Positions 6,145-12,796 of a stretch of DNA of 15,757 nt are shown here, piece by piece. The notes beneath the pieces are model-generated. The model ran no database searches, was not told the origin of the DNA, and saw nothing but the letters and a program-made list of their open reading frames with translations. How positions within the stretch are numbered: the stretch's first letter is position 1; every line of letters starts with the position of its first letter. Source of the DNA: Deltaproteobacteria bacterium (GTDB taxonomy: Bacteria; Bdellovibrionota; UBA1018); NCBI GenBank assembly GCA_016194835.1, contig JACQAU010000273.1:1-15757 (forward strand), written 5' to 3'. The position numbers were made by a program, and so were the translations under genes.

Positions 6145-7351
6145 TTACTACCCAACTGCTCCACAGCACTGTAATGGCCAAATAGTAAAATGGGAAATAG
6201 TCCCACAGTACTTTACAGAACGCGACTATCCTTGGTTGAGTCAACTGATTGAGGAATATCTCCGTTTTAAGGGCCAGACTCGCAGGCGTGTGGTGGAACA
6301 TTTTCGAGGAAAAACAGGAACTATTTTTGAGAAAAAAAAGTGTGGGTTGGTATTTCATTTACTTCATCGGATGTCTGAAGATGACAACGGAATAAAGCAA
6401 GGTGTGAAGCCATCCAAACTTCGTGCTCAGTTATTTGAAGAAGCAGCGACAAGTGTTTTAAGGCCTGCATCAAGTTCAGTACTGAGCAGTATTGCAAGGC
6501 AAAATAAAATAGAATCCGTCACTGAAGTGCTTGAGGCAGCCTTTTCTGACCTACCTCTTGAACGAAGACTTGTTAAGATGCCAGAATCGATGACATCCCA
6601 AAAGATGGCTCTTCTTTGTAATCTATCACTGATTCAGGGAATTGTTAGCAGATCTTCACAGGTTGAAATCAAAGCCTTTGGAAGTGTGCGTCGAGTGATT
6701 AGGCAAGCTAAACTAAGAAAACTTCTTTGTCAGGTTGAGAACCAAAGGTCTAGCGACAACCTTATCATTCGAGTTTCTGGACCCCTATCTCTATTTGGTC
6801 ATACTCAAATTTATGGTAGGTCTTTGGCAGAGCTGATCCCACTTCTACCTTGGTGTGAGCTGTTTAAACTTAGTGCAATTTGTCGAATCAGAGGGAGGGA
6901 CGGGCTTCTTCAAATAAAAACAGGTGTTTCTATCCCTCCAGCATCAGAGCCTAAACAATTTGACAGCACAACAGAAGCCCAGTTTGCAATAAATTTTAAT
7001 CCATACATGGCAGACTGGGAACTCATTCGGGAGCCCGAACCTATTTGTCTGAAAGGGACAAATACTCTTGTGTTTCCTGATTTTATGATCAGGCATCGAC
7101 GCAATCAAAAACTGAAATTTTTTGTCGAAATTATAGGGTTTTGGACGCCTGAGTATCTTTCTAGAAAAACTGAGCAAGTTAAAAAAATGGAAATATCAAA
7201 TATGATTCTATGTGTAGATGAGGTTTTGATATGCGAGGATTCCAAGGCTTCGCTTGAATTATCAAATACAGTGATATTTTATAAACGGAAGGTCAAAGTT
7301 GCAGATGTCATGTCGAAAATAATTCAATTGTCATCGAATAGGTTTGAGTAG
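6116..7351 (+). CDS. Bax1 / DUF790 family nuclease, partner of XPB
   Basis: 411 residues from TTG 6116 (431 from ATG 6056). DUF790 is the family of Bax1, 'binds archaeal XPB', a PD-(D/E)XK nuclease. Family landmarks: N-terminal 'IVPQYFTERDYPWLSQLIEEY', middle 'SGPLSLFGHTQIYGRSLAELIP', and the nuclease domain near the C-terminus with E287 ('DSTTEAQFA'), 'WELIREPEP' (301-309), D322 in 'FPDF', E338 in 'FVEIIGFW', the hallmark 'GFWTPEYL' (341-348) and K351. All the expected metal-binding residues are present, so the enzyme is probably active. Immediately downstream of XPB and overlapping it, so the two are made together. Expected role: structure-specific DNA cleavage beside the unwinding helicase, in excision repair or possibly in dealing with foreign DNA (inference). 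Confidence 0.9.
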   Translation: MLPQSLLLCNYYPTAPQHCNGQIVKWEIVPQYFTERDYPWLSQLIEEYLRFKGQTRRRVVEHFRGKTGTIFEKKKCGLVFHLLHRMSEDDNGIKQGVKPSKLRAQLFEEAATSVLRPASSSVLSSIARQNKIESVTEVLEAAFSDLPLERRLVKMPESMTSQKMALLCNLSLIQGIVSRSSQVEIKAFGSVRRVIRQAKLRKLLCQVENQRSSDNLIIRVSGPLSLFGHTQIYGRSLAELIPLLPWCELFKLSAICRIRGRDGLLQIKTGVSIPPASEPKQFDSTTEAQFAINFNPYMADWELIREPEPICLKGTNTLVFPDFMIRHRRNQKLKFFVEIIGFWTPEYLSRKTEQVKKMEISNMILCVDEVLICEDSKASLELSNTVIFYKRKVKVADVMSKIIQLSSNRFE

Positions 7352-7423
7352 TAGTTTTGGGGTTTTCCAGATTTAAAAAATCAGGATACGGTTATGTGGG
7401 ACGCGACAATTGTATTCATAAAC

Positions 7424-8428
7424 TTAAATTTTAACCCAATAGCGCATAATTGCCCATGTGAGAGCTGCAATAAAGGCTGAAGCTGGAATAGTCAAAACCC
7501 ATGCCCAAACAATGCGTTCCGCTATTCCCCAGCGAACGGCAGAAAATTTGGTTACTGAACCAACTCCCAGAATAGAACCAGTAATTGTATGTGTGGTTGA
7601 AACTGGAATGCCCAAGGCGGTTGCTAAAAATAAAGTTACTGCCCCTGAAGTTTCTGCACAACAACCACCAATTGGTTTTAGTTTTGTAATTTTCATACCC
7701 ATTGTTTTTACGATTCTCCAACCTCCAAACAGCGTGCCAAGTCCCATAGCCACTTGACAGGCAAGTACAACCCATAAAGGCACATAAAAGTTTGAGCCCA
7801 ACATCCCTGTTGAAAAAAGTAAAACTGCAATGATCCCCATGGTTTTTTGAGCGTCATTCCCTCCGTGTCCTAAACTATACAAGGCAGCAGAAAATAATTG
7901 AAGTCTTCTGGACCAAACGTCGATTTTTCTAGGTGTATATTTAAAAAATAACACCGAAACTGCAGTCATCAAAATAAAAGCTAAAATAAAACCTAAAAGT
8001 GGAGACAGAACAATAGAAACAGCAATTTTAATTAAGCCAGGCGCATTTAAGGCCGAAATACCACTTTTTGCAACAGCTGCTCCAGCTAATCCGCCAATTA
8101 GTGCATGAGAAGAACTCGAAGGAATGCCATAATACCAAGTCAGAATATCCCACACAACCGCGCCAATTAAAGCCGCAAATATAACAACCGCATCTACTAC
8201 TAATGGATCAATGACGCCTTTGCCAATTGTATTTGCTACATGTAGTCCAAAAAATAAAAATGCAATAAAATTAAAAAACGCTGCCCAAATAACTGCCGTT
8301 TGTGGTCTAAGAACTTGTGTCGAAACTATGGTAGCAATAGAGTTTGCTGCATCATGAAAGCCATTTATAAAATCAAAGGCTAAGGCAATAGCAATAACAA
8401 AAATAATAAACCAAGGTGCTAACTCCAT
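7424..8428 (-). CDS. PiT-family inorganic phosphate permease
   Basis: A 334-residue inner-membrane protein that imports phosphate (as metal-phosphate with H+, or with Na+). The family's two inverted halves are plain: 'DFINGFHDAANSIAT' (19-33) with 'GIPSSSSHALIGG', and 'LGHGGNDAQKTMG' (about 190) with 'GIPVSTTHTITG'. These are the ND-containing signatures of PiT proteins. About ten hydrophobic segments; at 334 residues it is the compact bacterial form without the large central loop. The ribosome site AAGGA (8439-8435, read leftward) overlaps the stop codon of the DUF47 gene, nine bases upstream, so the two form one leftward operon. PitA is a possible name but the symbol is withheld because paralogues differ in substrate coupling. 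Confidence 0.94.
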   Translation of the reverse strand: MELAPWFIIFVIAIALAFDFINGFHDAANSIATIVSTQVLRPQTAVIWAAFFNFIAFLFFGLHVANTIGKGVIDPLVVDAVVIFAALIGAVVWDILTWYYGIPSSSSHALIGGLAGAAVAKSGISALNAPGLIKIAVSIVLSPLLGFILAFILMTAVSVLFFKYTPRKIDVWSRRLQLFSAALYSLGHGGNDAQKTMGIIAVLLFSTGMLGSNFYVPLWVVLACQVAMGLGTLFGGWRIVKTMGMKITKLKPIGGCCAETSGAVTLFLATALGIPVSTTHTITGSILGVGSVTKFSAVRWGIAERIVWAWVLTIPASAFIAALTWAIMRYWVKI

Positions 8429-8437
8429 ATGATTTCC

Positions 8438-9064
8438 TTAAGAAGATTCAAGTACGATACCCTCAATGGTATTTGCCACATCTTCGCAGCAATCGGTCAC
8501 TGTTTCTAAAAGCTCATAAATATCTTTTAGCTTAATAAGCTGCTTGATATCAGATTCTTCTCTAAAAAGTTTAGCCATTGCTGCGCGCATGATGTGGTCT
8601 GCCTCGTTTTCTAAGCGATTAATTTCGACACAGTCTTTGATAAGATCTTCTGGGTGTTTTAAATTGCTTAATCCAAGAATCGCTTTTTTAACGGTTTCTG
8701 CTGAAGCAATACATACATCTGCTAACTGTATAGTTTCAGTAGTAACTGATTTTACATCATAAAGGATAATGCGTTGAGAGGCTGCTTCGATAAAATCAAT
8801 AATGTCATCCATTTCTTTTGTGAGTTGGTGAATGTCTTCTCGATCGATAGGGGTAATAAATGTTTTATGTAGTAGCTCAATAGTTCTGTGGGTAGTTTCG
8901 TCGGCTTTGTGCTCAAGTACTTTGATATTGCGTGAATGGCTTTCTGCATTTTTGAGGTCTAAAATTAGTTTTTTGAACTCATGTGCAGCCTCAACACAGA
9001 GCGATGCGGTTTCGGTAAAAAGATCAAAAAAACGTCCTTCACGAGGAATAATGCGACCAAACAT
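8438..9064 (-). CDS. DUF47 / PhoU-like Pit accessory protein
   Basis: 208 residues from ATG 9064, preceded by AGGAG (9077-9073 leftward) with eight bases' spacing; a GTG at 9073 overlaps that site and is unlikely. The opening 'MFGRIIPREGRFFDLF' is the standard DUF47 beginning. The rest is an all-helical bundle: 'EHKADETTHRTIELLHKTFITPIDREDIHQL', 'MDDIIDFIEAASQRI', 'NRLENEADHIMRAAM', 'LKDIYELLETVTDCCEDVANTI'. The E-x-x-A-D repeats are the PhoU-like metal/helix-bundle features. Cytoplasmic; members are nearly always paired with PiT permeases and thought to control their activity. First gene of the operon with the permease at 7424-8428. Confidence 0.93.
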   Translation of the reverse strand: MFGRIIPREGRFFDLFTETASLCVEAAHEFKKLILDLKNAESHSRNIKVLEHKADETTHRTIELLHKTFITPIDREDIHQLTKEMDDIIDFIEAASQRIILYDVKSVTTETIQLADVCIASAETVKKAILGLSNLKHPEDLIKDCVEINRLENEADHIMRAAMAKLFREESDIKQLIKLKDIYELLETVTDCCEDVANTIEGIVLESS

Positions 9065-9125
9065 AAATCTCACTCCTTTTGATATACTGCGAAATTGATA
9101 TCACACATTCTACAAAAAAAAAACA

Positions 9126-9154
9126 TTTACGAATCCAAAATTTACATTTAGACT
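9126..9154 (+). promoter_or_regulatory. Weak candidate promoter of the 5'-nucleotidase gene
   Basis: TTTACG (9126-9131), 17 bases, TAGACT (9149-9154); each matches four of six consensus bases. A run of ten A (9114-9123) lies just upstream and may bend DNA or act as an UP-like element. The 113-base gap between the two divergent genes (9065-9177) holds no other clear signal. Confidence 0.25.
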
Positions 9155-9177
9155 TTCTTGAATCTAAAGGGGGGATC

Positions 9178-10500
9178 ATGAACATTAATAGTATTATTTT
9201 GTTTTTTGTTTTATTCCAGTTTAACCTGGTTTTTGCTAATAATTTTCAGGACAAGTCGGAAACTAGCGCATTACCCGACCAAGTTGTTGATCTAACGATT
9301 TTTCATACAAATGACATTCACTCTCACATGCATGCTCCAAAATCAGACGAATTTCATTTGGGGGGGCTTGCGAGGCTTTCGACTCTTTTAAAAAGTTTAC
9401 GAGAGCAAAGTCCTTTAGCTATCACATTGGATGCAGGAGATTGGTCAGAAGGGACATGGTATTACAATATTGATGCTGGGCAAAACATGCTCAGAATTTT
9501 GAATCAAATTGGCTATGACACAGTGGTAGTTGGAAATCATGATTATCTAAGTGGACCGGATCTCTTACTCGGCACAGTTAAGAATGCTCGGGTAAATTTT
9601 AAGGTTTTAGCTGCAAATTTGGATTTTGCTAATTATACAAACGCAGGTGAATTTCAACAAAGCATTTTGCCATATGTGATTTTAGAAAAACAAGGCATTA
9701 AGATCGGAGTAATAGGACTAACGCAAAATGGTTATGAGTATGCCGGGTATTTCAAGCCTGTGGTAGTTACTTCTCCGCTTAAAGAAGCTATTAAACAGGC
9801 AAGAGCTTTAAGATCAAAAGTAGATGTTCTCATATTGCTTTCACACAATCATTTTATTTTAAACGAACAAATAGCACGGCTAACGCCTGGCATTGACGCT
9901 GTTATTAGCGGTCACACACATAAAAAAATAAGCAAAGCGGTAATGGTTTGGAATATAAGCGGTAAAAAAGTACCAGTTGTTGAAACAGAAGCTTGGGGTA
10001 AGTTTATTGGAGAGCTGCATTTTAAAGTAGATTTACAAAATAAAAAAGTAGCCTATGAGAGTTATCAACTGCACCCTGTAGTGCCTACTTTAAAAGAAGA
10101 CCCGGTAATTTCTCAGATGATTGCAGAAGAAGATCAGAAACTTAAGCAACTTGCTGGTATGGATACTTCACAGATTATAGGATGGTCGGAGATCCCATTG
10201 GGCTCTCATGATTCGAGAGAAGCAGGTCTTTGTGATTTGCTGGTAAAATCTTTGCAAAAAACAACTCAATCAGAGGCTGCAATTGAGCTAGTAAGTTTAA
10301 CAGGAGTTGATTTGCCAGCTGGACCCATTACGGTGATGGATGCACACAATGTAATGCCGCATCTTTATAATTTTGAAACAAAAAAAGAATGGACCATTAA
10401 ACTTTGGAAGGCTAGCGGGAGAGATTTAGGTCTCATTACAAAAATAGCGTATTTGCCTAATATATTGCCTTTAAAAGAAACAGGTTTTTTTTTGTTTTGA
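9178..10500 (+). CDS. Secreted 5'-nucleotidase-family metallophosphoesterase, N-terminal part (frame broken at T9 run)
   Basis: Starts at ATG 9178, with AAGGGGGG (9167-9174) just upstream and a classic signal peptide (positions 1-20, '..NLVFA'). The earlier in-frame start at 9079 would put the signal peptide internally. The two-metal active site is intact: D46-x-H48 ('NDIHSH'), D88 ('DAGDWSEG'), N120-H121 ('GNHD'), H223 ('LLSHNHF'), H246-x-H248 ('SGHTH'). This is the UshA/YfkN-type periplasmic or surface enzyme that removes phosphate from nucleotides. The C-terminal 5'-nucleotidase domain begins ('LPAGPITVMDAHNVMPHLYNF') but the frame ends at TGA 10498-10500, soon after nine T (10485-10493). 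With one T fewer it reads on as 'GFFCFDKLEVTWAPK' through to 11140, giving 653 residues. Either a disrupted gene, a switchable tract or a sequencing error. Neighbour of the phosphate importer, which fits scavenging. Confidence 0.85.
   Translation: MNINSIILFFVLFQFNLVFANNFQDKSETSALPDQVVDLTIFHTNDIHSHMHAPKSDEFHLGGLARLSTLLKSLREQSPLAITLDAGDWSEGTWYYNIDAGQNMLRILNQIGYDTVVVGNHDYLSGPDLLLGTVKNARVNFKVLAANLDFANYTNAGEFQQSILPYVILEKQGIKIGVIGLTQNGYEYAGYFKPVVVTSPLKEAIKQARALRSKVDVLILLSHNHFILNEQIARLTPGIDAVISGHTHKKISKAVMVWNISGKKVPVVETEAWGKFIGELHFKVDLQNKKVAYESYQLHPVVPTLKEDPVISQMIAEEDQKLKQLAGMDTSQIIGWSEIPLGSHDSREAGLCDLLVKSLQKTTQSEAAIELVSLTGVDLPAGPITVMDAHNVMPHLYNFETKKEWTIKLWKASGRDLGLITKIAYLPNILPLKETGFFLF
10485..10493 (+). 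repeat. T9 homopolymer at the frameshift in the nucleotidase gene
   Basis: Nine consecutive T. Deleting one restores the downstream frame exactly (1962 bases, 654 codons from 9178 to 11140). Such runs are known sites of slipped-strand mutation, RNA polymerase slippage and sequencing error; the sequence alone cannot say which applies. Confidence 0.8.
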
Positions 10501-10624
10501 TAAGTTAGAAGTAACGTGGGCACCAAAAATATCTACTTTTAGTATTCCTAAAATTTTAAATATTGATATAGGACAGCAAAAGCTAGATTTAAATAAAAAA
10601 TATTTAGTCGCTGTTACAGATGGT

Positions 10625-11140
10625 ATGCTACTTGGAATAAAAACTTTCAATGACAAGTTTCATTTAGGATTTGATTTAAGTGAAATTCAAGAAACCGGGA
10701 TTGAGGTGTGGAGAGCGATTTTAGATTATATTCGGGATACACAGAAGATTACACATCAGAATTTGAGTTCAGGCGGGCGTTCTTTTACTTCTGTTGCGGA
10801 TCCGGCGATTTTTACTTATTCTATTTCAAATAAAAGAGACATGGGTTTAGAGGTTTCAGTGTTTAATGCGGGTATTCAGCCTGTTACAAGTGGAAAACTG
10901 GTATGTTATGCTGGTGCAGTGAATGACCCTGTTTTATTCCGATCTAATGGTGAAACAAAGACTATAATTGGTGAACAGCCACTACCTAAAATTGAGCCTT
11001 TTGAGGAAGTCGTTGTGTCTATTCCATGGCAAATTACGCAAGCCGGCACCTGGCCTGTATTTTGTAATATAGACTCAAAAGAAGACGGGTATCTTGGTAA
11101 TAGTTCAGCCAGAAAAGTATTAGAACTTTTTAGTAATTAG
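10625..11140 (+). CDS. C-terminal part of the 5'-nucleotidase protein (out of frame)
   Basis: The frame is open from just after the T9 run. The first part, 'NKKYLVAVTDGMLLGI' (the M is the ATG at 10625), is the end of the 5'-nucleotidase C-terminal domain, continuing the protein encoded at 9178-10500. 'FDLSEIQETGIEVWRAILDYI' closes that domain. It is followed by about 110 residues, 'LEVSVFNAGIQPVTSGKLVCY' to 'VVSIPWQITQAGTWPVFC', that look like an Ig-like/CARDB-type beta domain added at the end, perhaps for surface or matrix binding (inference). There is no ribosome site at 10625 and no signal peptide, so it is unlikely to be an independent gene; it is best read as part of one broken or slippage-expressed gene. 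Confidence 0.7.
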   Translation: MLLGIKTFNDKFHLGFDLSEIQETGIEVWRAILDYIRDTQKITHQNLSSGGRSFTSVADPAIFTYSISNKRDMGLEVSVFNAGIQPVTSGKLVCYAGAVNDPVLFRSNGETKTIIGEQPLPKIEPFEEVVVSIPWQITQAGTWPVFCNIDSKEDGYLGNSSARKVLELFSN

Positions 11141-11149
11141 ACTCTGCCG

Positions 11150-11169
11150 AAAAAAGCTCATCTTTGAGC
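11150..11169 (-). terminator. Rho-independent terminator for the small basic protein
   Basis: Read leftward: stem GCTCA, loop AAGA, stem TGAGC (11169-11156), then six T (11155-11150). It lies 17 bases past the stop of the gene at 11186-11425. In the rightward direction no T run follows the hairpin, so it mainly serves the leftward gene. Confidence 0.75.
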
Positions 11170-11185
11170 AGAATATAATTGAAGT

Positions 11186-11425
11186 TTATTTCTTTCCTTT
11201 TTTCTTTTTACGATAGGCAGATTTTTTCTCTGCAGAGCGTTTTGATTTGGCTTCAAAGTAAACCTTAGCAAAGCCAGAATCTGTTTTTAGTTTTAGCGCT
11301 CTTTTTTGTCTAGCAAGTGTTCTAAGAATTCTTCTTGAAAGCACGACTTTTTTTACAACTTCGATAGTATTGGTGGGATTGGTTGTCTGGACTTTTTCAT
11401 TAGTTACGGTTTCTTCGTTAGTCAT
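11186..11425 (-). CDS. Small, very basic hypothetical protein
   Basis: 79 residues from ATG 11425. An in-frame TTG at 11443 would add six residues; neither start has a clear ribosome site. A Thr/Asn-rich N-terminus ('NEETVTNEKVQTTNPT') leads into a strongly basic region: 'VVLSRRILRTLARQKRALK', then 'FAKVYFEAKSKRSAEKKSAYRKKKKGKK' near the end. Net charge is highly positive, so binding to RNA, the ribosome or DNA is likely, but I do not recognise the family. A strong terminator 17 bases downstream (11150-11169) and a large palindrome upstream (11473-11508) support it being a real, possibly regulated, single-gene unit. Confidence 0.6.
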   Translation of the reverse strand: MTNEETVTNEKVQTTNPTNTIEVVKKVVLSRRILRTLARQKRALKLKTDSGFAKVYFEAKSKRSAEKKSAYRKKKKGKK

Positions 11426-11472
11426 ATTTGTCTTGTATAGCAAATTTTTATTTTATATCAAAGCATGTAATT

Positions 11473-11508
11473 TTTACAGTAGTGTTAAAAAGTTTAACAC
11501 TTTGTAAA
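11473..11508. repeat. Large AT-rich inverted repeat between divergent genes
   Basis: TTTACA-gt-AGTGTTAAA-aag-TTTAACACT-t-TGTAAA: a perfect nine-base inverted repeat with three-base centre (11481-11501), extended on each side by six more pairs (11473-11478/11503-11508). It lies upstream of the small basic protein gene and of the rightward lipoprotein gene at 11674. It could be an operator or an RNA hairpin; a TTTTT follows rightward at 11511, but the stem is too AT-rich for a convincing terminator. Confidence 0.55.
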
Positions 11509-11599
11509 GATTTTTAAGTTATTCTTAATAATGCGGGGATAATAAAAATCTTTTAATATTAACTAGTTAGTAGATACTCTTACTGTCAGTGCTTAGGCA

Positions 11600-11614
11600 T
11601 GTTATATGCATATA
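11600..11614 (+). promoter_or_regulatory. Possible extended -10 promoter and palindrome before the lipoprotein gene
   Basis: TGT-TATATG (11600-11608) resembles an extended -10, and the same bases form the perfect palindrome TATATGCATATA (11603-11614). No good -35 is present. The leader to ATG 11674 would be about 60 bases. The rest of 11444-11673 shows nothing else I can name except the inverted repeat at 11473-11508. Confidence 0.3.
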
Positions 11615-11673
11615 TATTACAGTCAGGCACCCGTATTGGGAGTTTCTGATAGTCCTGCACGAGAAGGGAAAGA

Positions 11674-12729
11674 ATGGTCATGAAAAATAAAAGGTTTACG
11701 GTTTTTAGTTTCATACTGATTGCAGTTATGAGTTCATATTTGTACTCTTGTGGTCGGGAACCAGAAAAACCACAACAGCCAAAACAAGAAAACACAAGTT
11801 CGTCAGATCAATCGCATGCAAATACTTCTCAGACAAATTCATCTCAGCCTTCTAATTCGTCTCAACCTCAGGCAAATTTGCCCCCTGTTTTGCCAAAAGA
11901 TAACAAAGCTAGCGAGTCACTAAATATTATCGAAACAGACACGGTAGATTTTACAGGAACAATGAACAAAAATATAACCACAAAAGCACTAGAGTTTGAT
12001 CTCAGTTTTGATTTTTTAAGCTCAAGTTATAAAATTTCTGGCAGTACCACAGTACATGGTAAAGACAATGTCTATGCTGGTCAAGAATGGATGGATTTTG
12101 GCCAGGTAAAGGTAAAAAAAATTATAAATACACAAAATGGAAAAACCTCAGAATTAGATTTGGATAACAGTGGACATTTGGTTTACATAAAAGCTGGGTT
12201 GCGCATGGTTGCATACGACAAAATGGTTTTAGCTCAAGTACCAATTGCCGGAAAGTTTGAGACAGGCCAAACAGATTCGGGATTATGGTTAAGTAGTTTA
12301 ACAGTCAACGATAAGGCATCTAAGAGATGTATAAATTACGGCAGTTGGTCAGGTCATTTTGAATTAAATCAAAGCAATGTTTCTTATGGGGATATTTTTT
12401 TATTAAGTCCAAATTCTTATGATAACACAACTACGATATTTGATGTGGATGGATCGGAAAAAACCCCTACTAGTACAACAGTAACATTTAATTTTGGCGG
12501 CTGGCATATTAATGGGATCATTAATTTTTCGTCTATTGGAACGAACACCAGGGTGTTTACAGTAAAATGCACAATTAAAAAAACAGACAATGAAGGTTTT
12601 GTTTTTTCAGCATTACCAAAGCGGGAATTTTCAAAAGATGATAAAAAGCTGCAATCACTGATTAGCTTTTTTGAGCTTTTTCTCACTTATTTAGATGGTG
12701 ATCCCGCTAACGATAGACCTAAGTTGTAA
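11674..12729 (+). CDS. Lipoprotein of unknown function with Ser/Gln/Asn-rich linker
   Basis: 351 residues from ATG 11674 (a second in-frame ATG is at 11680; AAGGG at 11664-11668 can serve either). Lipoprotein signal with L-Y-S-C (Cys26), then a low-complexity tether of Pro, Gln, Ser and Asn (about 28-75), including repeated 'SSQPS/SSQPQ' units. The rest is beta-rich: 'VDFTGTMNKNITTKALEFDL', 'YKISGSTTVHGKDNVYAGQ', 'VTFNFGGWHINGIINFSS', alternating strands suggesting a beta-sandwich or lipocalin-like barrel exposed in the periplasm or on the surface. It shows no similarity to the lipoprotein triplet at the left end. Family not recognised. Convergent with the oxidoreductase at 12974-14152; the foldback element lies between their ends. 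Confidence 0.85.
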   Translation: MVMKNKRFTVFSFILIAVMSSYLYSCGREPEKPQQPKQENTSSSDQSHANTSQTNSSQPSNSSQPQANLPPVLPKDNKASESLNIIETDTVDFTGTMNKNITTKALEFDLSFDFLSSSYKISGSTTVHGKDNVYAGQEWMDFGQVKVKKIINTQNGKTSELDLDNSGHLVYIKAGLRMVAYDKMVLAQVPIAGKFETGQTDSGLWLSSLTVNDKASKRCINYGSWSGHFELNQSNVSYGDIFLLSPNSYDNTTTIFDVDGSEKTPTSTTVTFNFGGWHINGIINFSSIGTNTRVFTVKCTIKKTDNEGFVFSALPKREFSKDDKKLQSLISFFELFLTYLDGDPANDRPKL

Positions 12730-12740
12730 CAGCTAGTACG

Positions 12741-12754
12741 CTGGAACATTAATT
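12741..12754 (+). repeat. Decayed extra copy of the foldback element's end
   Basis: CTGGAACATTAATT (12741-12754) matches 13 of 14 bases of CTGGAATATTAATT at 12801-12814, exactly 60 bases downstream and in the same orientation. Like the element's ends, it is preceded by TA then CG. It may be the relic of an earlier insertion or of a nested end. Confidence 0.5.
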
Positions 12755-12796
12755 TCTTCAAATGCTTATTCCTTTGACACACCAGGAGAGATCTAA

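Noticed and set aside
7367..7385. Terminator between the converging Bax1 and PiT genes
   Set aside because: CCAGATTT/AAATCAGG pairs with one mismatch, but the stem is AT-rich and no T run follows on either strand.
9079..9177. Earlier in-frame start for the nucleotidase
   Set aside because: It would bury the signal peptide behind 33 extra residues and ignore the strong AAGGGGGG ribosome site before ATG 9178.
11560..11673. Riboswitch in the leader of the lipoprotein gene
   Set aside because: Repeated 'AGTCAGG/GTCAGTGC' pieces and a small CCC/GGG hairpin are present, but no known aptamer core could be matched by eye.
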